Positions 28,444 to 37,532 are shown, counted from the stretch's first letter. The stretch is 64,000 nt of DNA from CAWCUZ01 sp963798795 (GCA_963798795.1 CAWCUZ010000007.1:62001-126000); one strand, 5' to 3'. Notes: a model not told the origin generated them from the sequence alone. A program made the numbers and translations.

Positions 28444-29781
28444 GTGCCTTTCAGTTCGCTCAACCTCCACCCCAGCCTGCTCCGCAGCGTCAAGGAGCTG
28501 GGATTCGCCCGGCCGACGCCCATCCAGACCGACGCGATTCCGCCGGCCCTCGCCGGCCGCGACGTCATTGCCTGCGCCTCCACCGGCAGCGGCAAGACCG
28601 CCGCGTTCATCCTGCCGATCGTCCAGCGTCTCATCGACACGCCGCGCGGCGCGACGCGCGCCCTCGTGCTCACCCCGACGCGCGAGCTGGCCGTGCAGAT
28701 TCTCGAAGACCTGCGCGACCTCGCCGTCCATACCCCGATCTCCGGCGCGGCCGTCATCGGCGGGGTGGGCATGGGCCCGCAGGAGCACGCCTTCCGCAGC
28801 GGCGCCGACATCATCATCGCCACGCCGGGCCGGCTGCTCGATCACATGCGCGCGCCGTACGCGCGGCTCGGCCGGCTCGAGTACCTCGTGCTCGACGAGG
28901 CCGACCGGATGCTCGACATGGGCTTTTTGCCGGAAATCCGCAAGATCCTCCGGCAGCTTCCGTCGAAGCGCCAGACGCTGTTCTTCAGCGCGACCATGCC
29001 GGCGCCCATCGTCGCGTTGACCCGCGAGATGTGCAGCGACCCCGTGCAGATCAGCGTCGAACGCCGGCAGGCCCCGGCGGTCGGCATTACGCAGGCGGTC
29101 TATCCCGTCGCGCAGGAGCTGAAGGCGCCCCTGCTCGTCGCCCTGCTCGAGCGCGGCGACATCCAGGACGCCCTCGTGTTCACGCGGACCAAGCATCGGG
29201 CCAACCGGCTCGCCGACTTTCTGGTGCGCCACCGGATCGCCGCCGAGCGGATCCACGGCAACCGATCCCAGGCGCAGCGCACGGCTGCGCTCGCCGGCTT
29301 CAAGAGCGGCCGCCACCGCGTGCTCGTGGCCACCGACATTGCCGCGCGGGGCATCGACGTCGAAGAACTCGGCCACGTCGTCAATTTCGACGTGCCGCCG
29401 TCGGCCGATGACTACATCCACCGCGTGGGCCGTACGGCCCGCGCCGGCGCGACCGGACACGCCTTCACGTTCGTCGCGCCGCAGGAGGAGAGCGACCTGC
29501 GGCCGATCGAGCGCGCCGTGGGCCGGCGGCTGCCCCGGATCACGGTTCCCGACTTCGACTACGCCGCGCGGCCGGCCGCGGCACTCGAAGTCCCGCATGC
29601 GGACCGGATTCGCGCCATCCGCGCCCGCAAGGCCGAAGACCGCGCCCGCGCCCAGGCGAAGCAGCAGCGCCGGGCCGGCCAGTCCGCCGGCCAGGGCCGG
29701 CCGGGCACGCCCCATCCGTCGGCGGGCGATCGCGCCGGCGCCGGACCGCGGCGCTTCGCTCCACGCCGCCGGCGACGGTGA
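28444..29781 (+). CDS. DEAD-box RNA helicase
   Basis: A 445-residue helicase with all core motifs. These are the Q-motif region LGFARPTPIQTDAIP, Walker A ACASTGSGKTAAF, PTRELA, TPGRLLDHM, DEAD (VLDEADRML), SATMP, VFTRTKHRANRL, ATDIAARGIDV and HRVGRTARAG. The C-terminal 60 residues are basic and glutamine/arginine-rich (RAQAKQQRRAGQ...RRRRR), as in RhlE-type proteins that bind RNA nonspecifically. It unwinds RNA in ribosome assembly or mRNA decay. The start is a GTG at 28444; the in-frame extension upstream overlaps the divergent glnS start and is unlikely. Confidence 0.94.
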   Translation: MPFSSLNLHPSLLRSVKELGFARPTPIQTDAIPPALAGRDVIACASTGSGKTAAFILPIVQRLIDTPRGATRALVLTPTRELAVQILEDLRDLAVHTPISGAAVIGGVGMGPQEHAFRSGADIIIATPGRLLDHMRAPYARLGRLEYLVLDEADRMLDMGFLPEIRKILRQLPSKRQTLFFSATMPAPIVALTREMCSDPVQISVERRQAPAVGITQAVYPVAQELKAPLLVALLERGDIQDALVFTRTKHRANRLADFLVRHRIAAERIHGNRSQAQRTAALAGFKSGRHRVLVATDIAARGIDVEELGHVVNFDVPPSADDYIHRVGRTARAGATGHAFTFVAPQEESDLRPIERAVGRRLPRITVPDFDYAARPAAALEVPHADRIRAIRARKAEDRARAQAKQQRRAGQSAGQGRPGTPHPSAGDRAGAGPRRFAPRRRRR

Positions 29782-29880
29782 TCGGCCCGGCCGCAGCCGC
29801 ATCACGGTCGTGGGCCGGCGCGCCGCCCGCGCCGCAGGATCGTTGCGGCGGCCGCGCGCGCCGTGGGACGATGCGGTCGC

Positions 29881-30381
29881 ATGTCCCGCATCTCCGGCGA
29901 TCTCCGCATCCTGCTGATCCGCGAACTCGAAACCATCGCTCGCGAAGTCGAGCTGTTCCCCGACGACGAGTCGCTCTGGCGGACGCCGCCCGGTGTGACG
30001 AACTCATGCGGCAGCCTGGCGATGCATCTGGCGGGGAACCTGCAGCACTTCGTCGGCGGGATTCTGGGATCGACCGGCTACGTTCGCGATCGGGACCGCG
30101 AGTTCTCGCAGCGGAGCGGCACGCGCGCCGAGATCGTCGCCGAGTTGCGCCAGGCGATTGACGCCGTGGACCGCACCTTGCGCGCCCTGCCTGAGACGGC
30201 TCTGGGCGAGACGTTCCCGCTGGCGGTCGGCGGCGTCCACATGAGCACACAGATGTTCCTGGCGCATCTGGCCGTGCACGCCGGATTCCACCTCGGTCAG
30301 GCCGACTACCTGCGCCGCATCCTCACGGGCGAGAACCGCACGGCTGGGACGATGGCGCTCACGGCATTGGCGCTCAGCTGA
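29881..30381 (+). CDS. DinB family protein
   Basis: A 166-residue four-helix protein of the DinB/YfiT metal-binding superfamily. The three metal-ligand histidines are visible in CGSLAMHLAGNLQHFVGG and in FLAHLAVHAGFHLGQADYLRR. The conserved Y/L-R-R ending is present. Members act as thiol-dependent transferases or are damage-inducible proteins of unknown role. ATG start at 29881 after a 99-bp gap from the helicase. It is followed by two small hairpins separating it from the convergent kinase gene. Confidence 0.85.
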   Translation: MSRISGDLRILLIRELETIAREVELFPDDESLWRTPPGVTNSCGSLAMHLAGNLQHFVGGILGSTGYVRDRDREFSQRSGTRAEIVAELRQAIDAVDRTLRALPETALGETFPLAVGGVHMSTQMFLAHLAVHAGFHLGQADYLRRILTGENRTAGTMALTALALS

Positions 30382-30383
30382 GC

Positions 30384-30456
30384 CGGGTCCGTCCCCGCTC
30401 CGCAGGGACGGACCCGCTGGTCGGCTCGAAGCGATTGGCTGGTCAGATGGCCAGCC
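30384..30456. terminator. Two hairpins between convergent genes (REP-like)
   Basis: Hairpin 1 (30384-30416) pairs CGGGTCCGTCCC with GGGACGGACCCG. Hairpin 2 (30437-30456) pairs GGCTGG with CCAGCC. The linker CTGGTCGGCTCGAAGCGATTGG repeats the 'CTCG..CGAT.GG' module found after similar hairpins at 9376 and 48315. The elements fill the gap between dinB-like and kinase genes, which converge here. Confidence 0.6.
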
Positions 30457-30462
30457 GCCCGA

Positions 30463-33400
30463 CTATCGTAGGGCGCCGATCTTGTTCTTCGCCTCCGCGA
30501 CCTTGTCGCGGTCGATCTCGCCGTCACCCCAATACCCGACGAAACGCTGGTAGTACTCACGGGCCTTGTCGCGATCGCCGGCACGCTCGGCAATCTGGCC
30601 GAGCAGATACAGACTGCGGACGAACTGCAGCGGATACGCCAGGTGTTCGGCCCCGGCGATCAGCCGCTCCAGTCGCCGCCGCGCCTGCGCGTCGTCGCCC
30701 TTGGCGAGATAGGCCTGAGCCAGATCGAACCAGATGACCGGATGCGGCGGCGGCGGGCCGTTCGCGGCGCGGGGCGTGAGCCGCCGTTCGGCGTCGGTCA
30801 GCTCCGAGATCGCGCGATCGCGATCGCCTGACTCGAGCGCCATGACGCCGGCCGCGTCGTGCGCCAGGCGCTGGTACACGTCACCGGGCAGCGCGTTCGC
30901 CTCCTTCGTCAGCAGGGCGGCGGTTGCGGCCGCGTCCGTCGCCCGGCCCAGCCGCGACTGCGCCAGGGCCATGATCTGGCGGCTCATGCCCAGACCGAGA
31001 CCAGCATTCAATCCTCCGGTGTCCTGGTTGGCGGATCGCCGGGCCAGGTCGAGCGCCTGCGCCGGCCGTCCGAGATCCAGGTCGAGGCGAGCAGCAACAT
31101 TGAGGATGACGTTCTCCAGCGTGACGCCCCAGTTGCCCGGGTTCGCCAGCGCGCGGTTGAAGCGCTCGATGGCCGCTGACGCCCGCCCTCGGTAGAGATC
31201 GTTGCTGGCTCCTGCGATCACGGCAAAGAACCCGTTGAACGATTCGGCCGTTCGAGCCGCCTGTTCCGCAACCGCCCGCGCGGTGTCGTCCCGATCGCGG
31301 AGCCGCGCGATGGCCCACCGGCTCGTCAGCGAGTCGGCCACGCTGCCGTCCAGCGCGTCGGCCCGGTCGAGCTCGGCCGTCGCCTCGTCCACCCGTCCGA
31401 ATTCGACGAAGAGTTCGGCCATCAGCCGGTGCGCGGGTCCGTCCGCGGGATTGCGCTGGAGCAGCGCCGACAACACGTCGTGCGCCTTGTCGAACTCGTC
31501 CATGGCCGCGTAATCGCTTGCCAGATTGCCGTACGTGAACGGCAGGATGGTCGGTTCACCGTAGAGCCCTTCGAGCAGTGGGATGGCGTCCCGCGTGCGG
31601 CCGAGCGCGTCGTACAGGAACGACAGGTTGTGCCGACCCGTCACGTGATGCGGGCTGATGGCCAGCAGCTTCTGATAGGCGTCGATGGCTTCCCCGATCG
31701 TCTCCTCCTGCCCGCTCTTGGCAAACGCCTCGATATACAACCGCTCCACCGGTGTGAGCCTTCCCGCATGCGCAAGCGCCATGGCGGCGAACCGGGCGCC
31801 CTCGTCAGGATGCCGCAGGTTGTTCTCCACGGCCGAGAGCCGCGCCATCGCCAGGGCAAACTCCGGGTCGATGTCGATCGCCTGCTTCAGCAGCGGCTCC
31901 GCCTCCCGTTCGAACCCGCGCTCGTGCTGGGTGACGCCCTCCACGTACAGCCGGTACGCCTCTATCGACGACGTTGTAACCTCCTCGAGGCTGCGGAGCA
32001 GACCGGCCGGCGGTTCGCCGCCGCCCGGCCGCGTGATCAGCGCGGGAACGGCCGTGGCAGCGGCCGGTACCAGCCGGTCGTGCAGCCGGCGCGTCAGATC
32101 GTCGACGGTCGGAAAGAGGCTGGACTGGCTGGCCGACTCGACGCGCTCCGACGTGAGAATCCGTCCGCTCGCCGCATCCTGCAGCGTCACGTTGATCCGG
32201 ATCGTGTCGCCGGCCTTCAGGTAGTTGCCCACGAGCACGTGCTGAACGCCCGCCTGACGGGCGATCGCCTGGACCGTCTCGAACGAGATCACCGGGTCGT
32301 TCTGCCGCTTGAGCGAGGCGAGAATCTGATACAGGCGGTCCGTCGGGAGCACCTCGAGGCTGGTTGACTGCGACAGATCGGTCACGAGCATCTCGGCCAG
32401 GCCGGTGCGCAGCCAGTCGAGATCCGCGTCCCCTGTGTTGTTCTGAAAGTACATCACGGCCAGCGACGGCCGCTCGCCAGGCAGGACGGGCACCGTCGGA
32501 GCGGGGCGCAGCCGCGGCCACAGGAACACGGCCGCGACAGCGAGCACGACGCCGACGGCAGCCATCGCAACGAGTCTGGTCCGCTTCGGCCGCCCTGGCG
32601 CGATGGCCCGCCCCGGCGCCGCGGGTCCGGACGGCGTGGTGACCGTCGCGCCTGATTCGAGCCGCCGCCGCGCCGCGCGCAGGTCGACGATCAGATCGCG
32701 CGCGCCCTGGTAGCGCCCGTCGGGCTCCTTGGCGAGGCACTTCTCGACGATCCGCTGCAGGTCGGCCGCGGCCGCCGCGGGCACGTCGGGCCCCAGCGAG
32801 GGAAGGACCGGGCTGGTGCCGTGCAGGATGGCGTTGATCGTTTCGAGTCCGCTGGTGCCGCGGAACGGCAGCTGGCCGCTCAGCATCTGGTAGAGGGTCA
32901 CGCCGAAGCTGAAGATGTCGCTGCGATGATCCACGCGCGCCGCGCGCGCCTGCTCGGGAGACATGTGCGACGTCGTGCCCATGGCCACGCCGCTCACCGT
33001 GAGCCGCGCGCGGGTTTCGTCGTTGGCGGTCCCGGCCGCGGACTCCACCAGCTTGGCCAGACCGAAGTCGATGATCTTGGCGTGGCCCTGGTCGGTCACC
33101 ATCACGTTGGCCGGCTTCAGGTCGCGATGGATGATGCCCTTGTCGTGCGCCGCCGCCAGACCTTCGGCGATTTCGATCGCCAGATCCAGCGTCCGACCGG
33201 CCGACAGGGAGCCGCGTGCGATCACGTCCACGAGCCGCTCGCCGCGGATCAGCTCCATCGCGATGAAACCGACGCCCTCGGCCTCGTCCACGTCGTAGAC
33301 GACCCCGACGTTGGGGTGGGAGAGCTGGGAGCTGGTCTGCGCCTCGCGGAGGAAGCGCTGCCGGCGTTCGTCGTCGGCAAGCAGGTCTGGCGGCAGGACC

Positions 33401-33522
33401 TTGATCGCGACCTCGCGCTGCAGACGGGTGTCGGTGGCCCGGTAGACCACACCCATCCCGCCCCGCCCGAGCTCGGCCAGGATTCGATAGTGCGACAGGG
33501 TCCGGCCGACGAGCGAATCCAT
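30463..33522 (-). CDS. Membrane Ser/Thr protein kinase with TolB-like and TPR regions
   Basis: A 1019-residue receptor-type kinase. The kinase domain (residues 12-275) has GRGGMGVV, the ATP lysine in VAIKVL, HRDLKPANVM, DFGLAKL and HMSPEQARAA. One membrane helix near residue 330 (LVAMAAVGVVLAVAAVFLW) places the rest outside the cytoplasm. That part is a TolB/FlgO-like segment (LAVMYFQNNTGDADLDWLRTGLAEML) followed by about ten TPR-type helical repeats to the C-terminus. This architecture is greatly expanded in Acidobacteriota. It should sense an extracytoplasmic signal and phosphorylate unknown cytoplasmic targets. It lies 13 bp downstream of the peptidase gene on the same strand, so the two may be co-expressed. 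Confidence 0.94.
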   Translation of the reverse strand: MDSLVGRTLSHYRILAELGRGGMGVVYRATDTRLQREVAIKVLPPDLLADDERRQRFLREAQTSSQLSHPNVGVVYDVDEAEGVGFIAMELIRGERLVDVIARGSLSAGRTLDLAIEIAEGLAAAHDKGIIHRDLKPANVMVTDQGHAKIIDFGLAKLVESAAGTANDETRARLTVSGVAMGTTSHMSPEQARAARVDHRSDIFSFGVTLYQMLSGQLPFRGTSGLETINAILHGTSPVLPSLGPDVPAAAAADLQRIVEKCLAKEPDGRYQGARDLIVDLRAARRRLESGATVTTPSGPAAPGRAIAPGRPKRTRLVAMAAVGVVLAVAAVFLWPRLRPAPTVPVLPGERPSLAVMYFQNNTGDADLDWLRTGLAEMLVTDLSQSTSLEVLPTDRLYQILASLKRQNDPVISFETVQAIARQAGVQHVLVGNYLKAGDTIRINVTLQDAASGRILTSERVESASQSSLFPTVDDLTRRLHDRLVPAAATAVPALITRPGGGEPPAGLLRSLEEVTTSSIEAYRLYVEGVTQHERGFEREAEPLLKQAIDIDPEFALAMARLSAVENNLRHPDEGARFAAMALAHAGRLTPVERLYIEAFAKSGQEETIGEAIDAYQKLLAISPHHVTGRHNLSFLYDALGRTRDAIPLLEGLYGEPTILPFTYGNLASDYAAMDEFDKAHDVLSALLQRNPADGPAHRLMAELFVEFGRVDEATAELDRADALDGSVADSLTSRWAIARLRDRDDTARAVAEQAARTAESFNGFFAVIAGASNDLYRGRASAAIERFNRALANPGNWGVTLENVILNVAARLDLDLGRPAQALDLARRSANQDTGGLNAGLGLGMSRQIMALAQSRLGRATDAAATAALLTKEANALPGDVYQRLAHDAAGVMALESGDRDRAISELTDAERRLTPRAANGPPPPHPVIWFDLAQAYLAKGDDAQARRRLERLIAGAEHLAYPLQFVRSLYLLGQIAERAGDRDKAREYYQRFVGYWGDGEIDRDKVAEAKNKIGALR

Positions 33523-33535
33523 GGAATGGTCCGGT

Positions 33536-36001
33536 CTACTGTCCGCCGCGCCCTCGTCCGCCGCGTCCGGCGGGTGCGAACTCGAATTCCTTCGGCGGTT
33601 CCGCGCCGAGCAGCCACCTGGTGAAGTAGTCCCAGCGGCGCCGCATCATGTAGTTCGAGGCGCTGCCATAGCCGTGCGCGGCGTTCGGTATCAGCAGCAG
33701 GTCGAAATCCTTGTTCGCCTTGATCAGGGCGTCGACGACCAGCAGCGTATTGTACGGCGGGACGTTGGTGTCCATCGTGCCGTGCGCGAGCAGCAGGTGG
33801 CCCTTCAGGTTCTTCGCGATGTTCTGGTTCGCCTGGTCGTCGTAGTTCGTCGTCCCGTCAGGGTTCTTCTTCAGCAGGCCCTGCCACTTCTCGGCCCAGT
33901 CGTCCTCGTACTGCCGGTTGTCGTGGTTGCCCGACTCCGAAATACCGGCCTTGAAGAAATCCGGATACCGGAACATCGCGTCGGCCGTGGCGTAGCCCCC
34001 GCCGGAGTGGCCGTAGATGCCCGCGCGGTCGATGTCGATCCACGGGTACTTCTGCGCGAGCTGCTTCATCGCCGTGACCTGATCGGGCAGCGTGTTGTCG
34101 CCCATGTCGCCGTAGTACGCCTCGTGGAACTTCTTCGACCGCCACGGCGTGCCCATGCCGTCGATCTCGACGACCACGAAGCCGAGTTCAGCGAGCGCCT
34201 GGGTGTCTCCGCGCGCCGCCGAGAAATTGCGGCTGCCGACGCTGCCGGTCTGCGGGCCGGGATAGATGTGATTCACAATCGGATACTTCTTCGATGCGTC
34301 CAGGTTGGTGGGCTTGAACATCAGGCCGTACAGATCGGTCACGCCGTCGCGCGCCTTCACGACGATCGGCGTCGGCGGCTTCCAGCCCGTCGCGACGAGC
34401 TTCGAGATGTCGGCCTTCTCGAGCGGCGTGACGAGCTGCCCCTGTGCGTCGCGCAGCTCGATGGTGGGCGCCACGTCGGGCCTGGAATACGTGTCGATGA
34501 AGTACTTCCCGGAGGGCGACCAGTTGAACGAATGGTTGCCGTCGGCGGGGGAGAGCAGCGTCTGGCCCGTACCGTCGACGTTCACGCGGTAGAGATGCTG
34601 AAAGTACGGGTCGCGCCCCTTCTCCTTGCCGACGCCCTCGAAGAAGATGACGCGGTCCTTGTCGTCCACGCGAACGCCCTGCGTCACGTTGCCGTCGCCC
34701 GACGTGATGCGGTTCTTCAGCTTGCCGGTGGCGAGGTCGTAGAGATAGAGCTGGCCCCAGTTGTCGCGCTCCGAGAACCAGATGACCTCGTTCGACTCGG
34801 GCAGGTACCGCCAGTCGACGCGGCCGTTGCCCGACTCGAAGAACGTGTCGACCTTCTCCTCCAGCACGTCGCGGACGGCCCCCGTCGACGCGTCGGCCAC
34901 GCGCAGATTCTCCTGCCGGTGGTCGCGCGACGTGGAGACGAACGCGAGCGTGGTGCTGTCCGGGCTCCACTGCACGTCGGCCCAGCCGCCGCTGCAGACC
35001 ACGTGATCGCAGAGCGTGGAGCGGTGGGGATCGGCCAGCATCTGAAGCCGCGTGACGGCGCGCGCGTCGACGTCGATGACGACGCGCTGGATCGTGAAAA
35101 TCTTGTCGTCGCCGGCGAGCGGGTACTTCCAGGTCTCCAGCGTCGGATGGCCGCCGCTGACCGGCGTCGACACCAGATACATGTCCCCCACGCCGCGCGC
35201 GTCGTGCTGGAAGGTGGCGATCTTCTTCGAGTCGGGCGACCAGACCAGCACCGGCGCGTCGCTCTTCGTCCAGCCGGCGTTGTTGGTGGCGTACCCGAAA
35301 TCGGGGATGCCGTCCGTCGTGAGCTGGCTCTCCTGGCCGGAGCGCACGTCGCGGATCCACAGGTTGTTGTCGCGTGTGAACGCCGCGCGCGTGCCGTCGG
35401 GCGATACAATACCGGACGCGCCGCCGCGGCCTCCACGGCCTCCGCCCTGGCCGCCGCGACCGCCTCGGCCGCGCACGCCCTGGCCGGGCGCGAAGGATCC
35501 CCCTCCCGTGCCGCCGCTGCGCCGGCACGCCGTGCCCGCCACGTCGCACGTGTACGTCACGTTCCCCACCGTCACATCCAGCGACTTCGCATCGTCCAGC
35601 GATTCCGCCAGCCGAACCGTGGACGGCAGCGTCGTCGCCGTGAAGGGCTCGCCGCTGGCCGAGGACAGCGCGCTCGCGACCTTCGCATGGTCGAACGCCG
35701 GTCCGCGCGACTTCGCCGCCGGGTCCACGAGGATGTACTCGCTCGAGTCGTCCGCGTTGACGCGCCGATACCAGAAGCGGTCGCCCGGCATCCAGTTCGG
35801 GTTCACGCTCCCGTGGAACACGAGCCCGTTGAGCGCGCCGCCCAGGGACTTCTCGGCCCGTGCGTAGTCGGTGGCGGTGAGCGATTTCGGCGCGTACGGC
35901 GCGGGCGCGTTCTGACGCGCTCGAACCACAACGGGCAGCGTGAGGGCGACCAGGGCGAGCGGGACGAGCAGCCGGCCGAGCGGCAGACGAGCACGAAGCA
36001 T
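33536..36001 (-). CDS. Dipeptidyl-peptidase IV-like S9 serine peptidase, exported
   Basis: An 821-residue secreted peptidase. A signal/anchor helix (GRLLVPLALVALTLPVVVRA) is followed by a beta-propeller of about 500 residues. A glycine-arginine-rich insertion near residue 185 (GRGGRGGQGGGRGGRGG) interrupts it. The C-terminal alpha/beta hydrolase has nucleophile IYGHSGGGYATA, acid HGTMDTNV and histidine NAAHGYGS. The expected activity is release of dipeptides after Pro/Ala. The start is ATG 36001, where the signal peptide begins; the longer open frame upstream lacks coding character and overlaps the antitoxin remnant. The kinase gene follows 13 bp later. Confidence 0.92.
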   Translation of the reverse strand: MLRARLPLGRLLVPLALVALTLPVVVRARQNAPAPYAPKSLTATDYARAEKSLGGALNGLVFHGSVNPNWMPGDRFWYRRVNADDSSEYILVDPAAKSRGPAFDHAKVASALSSASGEPFTATTLPSTVRLAESLDDAKSLDVTVGNVTYTCDVAGTACRRSGGTGGGSFAPGQGVRGRGGRGGQGGGRGGRGGASGIVSPDGTRAAFTRDNNLWIRDVRSGQESQLTTDGIPDFGYATNNAGWTKSDAPVLVWSPDSKKIATFQHDARGVGDMYLVSTPVSGGHPTLETWKYPLAGDDKIFTIQRVVIDVDARAVTRLQMLADPHRSTLCDHVVCSGGWADVQWSPDSTTLAFVSTSRDHRQENLRVADASTGAVRDVLEEKVDTFFESGNGRVDWRYLPESNEVIWFSERDNWGQLYLYDLATGKLKNRITSGDGNVTQGVRVDDKDRVIFFEGVGKEKGRDPYFQHLYRVNVDGTGQTLLSPADGNHSFNWSPSGKYFIDTYSRPDVAPTIELRDAQGQLVTPLEKADISKLVATGWKPPTPIVVKARDGVTDLYGLMFKPTNLDASKKYPIVNHIYPGPQTGSVGSRNFSAARGDTQALAELGFVVVEIDGMGTPWRSKKFHEAYYGDMGDNTLPDQVTAMKQLAQKYPWIDIDRAGIYGHSGGGYATADAMFRYPDFFKAGISESGNHDNRQYEDDWAEKWQGLLKKNPDGTTNYDDQANQNIAKNLKGHLLLAHGTMDTNVPPYNTLLVVDALIKANKDFDLLLIPNAAHGYGSASNYMMRRRWDYFTRWLLGAEPPKEFEFAPAGRGGRGRGGQ

Positions 36002-36102
36002 CAGGACCTCCGGAATCGCGGGTTCAAGAGGTGAGTATAGGGCGGGTCGAGCGGTGTGTGCCGGCCACGTGTCGTGCCCGATGTGACTGGCCCCGCCCTG
36101 GC

Positions 36103-36240
36103 GCTGACCTGGGTGTGCACGCAGAGCACGCGGCCTGGGCCGTCGAGACCGAGCGCCGGGTTGCGGCGATCGAGACCGGAACCGCCAAGCTGGAACCCTG
36201 GGAAGACGTGAAACGCCGGATCGAGAGAGAGCCTCGGTCG
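36103..36240 (+). pseudogene. Remnant of a ParD-like/addiction-module antitoxin
   Basis: The frame reads HAEHAAWAVETERRVAAIETG, then TAKLEPWEDVKRRIERE. This is the C-terminal half of the 'addiction module component' antitoxin family, in which 'W..E..RR..A...G....E.V...' is diagnostic. The first 35 or so residues are absent. As sequenced, the frame runs without a stop into the toxin; loss of one GA unit in the run GAGAGAGAG would explain this, since a TGA overlapping the toxin GTG (36241-36244) exists in the next frame. Confidence 0.6.
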
Positions 36241-36544
36241 GTGACCCTGCGCGTTCGCACGAGCGAGCCGGCCTCCGCCGAGTTGCGTGAGGCGGTCCGC
36301 TAGGTACGAAGACCGGCGTGTGGGTTTGGGCGCGGAGTTCTTCGATGCCGTCTCGACCACGCTGCAATTCGTCTCAATGAACGCGACAGCCGGCGCCCGC
36401 ATCTCTGGCGACGGCCTAACTCGCCGCGTCCTTGTCGCGCGGTTCCCCTACCAGGTCGTGTGCCGGATCAGGCCAAGCGAGATCGTCACCGTGGCATTCG
36501 CCCATCTGAAGCGGCGGCCCGGACACTGGAAGAACCGAGCCTGA
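36241..36544 (+). pseudogene. ParE/RelE-type toxin with a single-base insertion
   Basis: A GTG at 36241 begins VTLRVRTSEPASAELREAVR, which stops at a TAG at 36301-36303. Removing the A at about 36302 turns TAGG into TGG. The family motif then continues as W-YEDRRVGLGAEFFDAV, then RRVLVARFPYQVVCRI, then VAFAHLKRRPGHWKNRA. This is the complete ParE fold of about 100 residues. The intact protein would be a ribosome-dependent or gyrase-targeting toxin. It follows the antitoxin remnant and ends 11 bp before a consensus attC site. Confidence 0.75.
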
Positions 36545-36555
36545 CTCCCGCGTCT

Positions 36556-36621
36556 GCCCAACGGGCGCGTTCACCAGCCGCCGCTCATGATTGCACCAGG
36601 CCGTCTGGTGCGATGTTAGGC
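36556..36621 (-). repeat. attC-like recombination site of the last cassette
   Basis: Read on the minus strand it begins GCCTAAC (matches RYYYAAC) and ends GTTGGGC (matches GTTRRRY), 66 bp apart. Inner arms pair as GGCTGGTG/CACCAG. The block ATCATGAG.CG.CGGCTG is shared with the site at 38157. It starts 31 bp after the stop of the minus-strand ORF ending at 36653. Confidence 0.75.
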
Positions 36622-36652
36622 TTCGTGGCAAGCCGTCGGCAGAGCCGGATCA

Positions 36653-36877
36653 CTATGCGAAGCGACCGACTCCCTGAACCCACAACTGAAGGAACACCCC
36701 TGTCCACCTGAGAACGGCGACGTCGACGACGGCCACTGCGCCAGCAATGGAAGGGACAAATCGGATCGGTTGTCTTGTCGCGACCGTGAGCGCCACCGCC
36801 ATGCCCGAGATCGACAGGACGACACCACAGATCAGGCCGATGTTGTGCTGGCTGAAATAGGTCGGGATTAGGCGACC
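36653..36877 (-). CDS. Two-helix membrane segment, possibly the C-terminus of the preceding gene
   Basis: The frame beginning LIPTYFSQHNIGLICGVV has two hydrophobic helices (IGLICGVVLSISGMAVALTVA; FVPSIAGAVAVVDVAVLRW) and ends GVGRFA at 36653. It has no start codon of its own. The upstream gene ends MADALGVA at a TAA inside the run of five C at 36876-36880 (five G on the coding strand). One more G would give MADALGGRLIPTYFS and a single protein of about 255 residues with a C-terminal membrane hairpin. I therefore read it as a likely frameshifted extension rather than an independent gene. Confidence 0.4.
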   Translation of the reverse strand, partial: GRLIPTYFSQHNIGLICGVVLSISGMAVALTVATRQPIRFVPSIAGAVAVVDVAVLRWTGVFLQLWVQGVGRFA

Positions 36878-37416
36878 CCCAAGGCGTCCGCCATTTGGTC
36901 TCGTGTAACAACCAACAGGTTTGTCGTGTTGAAGCTGTTCTTGCCCACACTGGTCAGAAGCTGAAGATAGCGCCGCATCTTGAGAAGCTTCTTCAGCTCC
37001 GGGTTCGAGCACGCGACGGAGACACCAATTCGGCCCAGCGCTGAGGCGTTAATGGCACCGCCCATTGTGTGTTTTCGTGACCCGCTACCTTCGACCTCGA
37101 CGGCGAGAAAGCAGCGGGCACTCCGGTTAAGTTGGCACACGCTCTGAAGGTTCGGGACTATGTCTGTCGGCGCGAATTCTCGGACGTTCGCCGCAAAAGA
37201 TGAATGAAGCTGCGTCAGGAATTCTCGATGATGTCGCCCCATTTCGTCGTACGTGGCCTCATGCGTGGTGTTGATCGCGAAGGGGCCAATCGCGATGTCG
37301 ACGCGGGGCGAATACACGTTGACTTGGCCATCGAGCGCGCGCCACTCGGGCTCGACTTGGACGCCACCAAACTGGTTTCGCAGCCCGCTTGCGAGACGCT
37401 CTTGATCCGGTCGCAT
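36868..37416 (-). CDS. Cassette-encoded hypothetical protein, possibly PD-(D/E)XK nuclease-like
   Basis: A 182-residue protein of no family I can name. The middle reads VYSPRVDIAIGPFAIN and later CFLAVEVEGSGSRKHTMGGA. The spacing Asp...Glu-Val-Glu...Lys between beta-strand-like segments is that of PD-(D/E)XK nucleases. It ends SVGKNSFNTTNLLVVTRDQM. The nuclease reading is inference from motif shape, not from a recognised homologue. Its codon and base composition differ from the chromosome's core genes. It sits between two attC-like sites and so is the cargo of its own cassette, perhaps with the membrane segment at 36653. Confidence 0.6.
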   Translation of the reverse strand: MRPDQERLASGLRNQFGGVQVEPEWRALDGQVNVYSPRVDIAIGPFAINTTHEATYDEMGRHHREFLTQLHSSFAANVREFAPTDIVPNLQSVCQLNRSARCFLAVEVEGSGSRKHTMGGAINASALGRIGVSVACSNPELKKLLKMRRYLQLLTSVGKNSFNTTNLLVVTRDQMADALGVA

Positions 37417-37450
37417 GGGGTCGTTCCGAGTCCTCGTTCTGTGCGTCTGA

Positions 37451-37522
37451 GATTAACACTGGAGACAAGCTGCGAAGCTCGATTTCGGCCTGGCTTCGTC
37501 AGCTTCATCTCCTTGTGTGGGC
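37451..37522 (-). repeat. attC-like palindrome between the two unknown cassettes
   Basis: On the minus strand the left arm GGAGATGAAGCTGACGAAGC pairs with the right arm GCTTCGCAGCTTGTCTCC; the left arm has an extra A, as expected for an attC L'' arm. The end boxes are degenerate: GCCCACA for RYYYAAC (one A short of GCCCAAC) and GTTAATC for GTTRRRY. It begins 10 bp after the 200-residue gene's stop and ends 34 bp before the next start. Confidence 0.6.
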
Positions 37523-37532
37523 GGCCTCGTGT

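Noticed and set aside
36411..36425. GCCTAAC inside the ParE frame as an attC box
   Set aside because: It encodes part of the toxin and has no palindromic partner apart from the already assigned site downstream.
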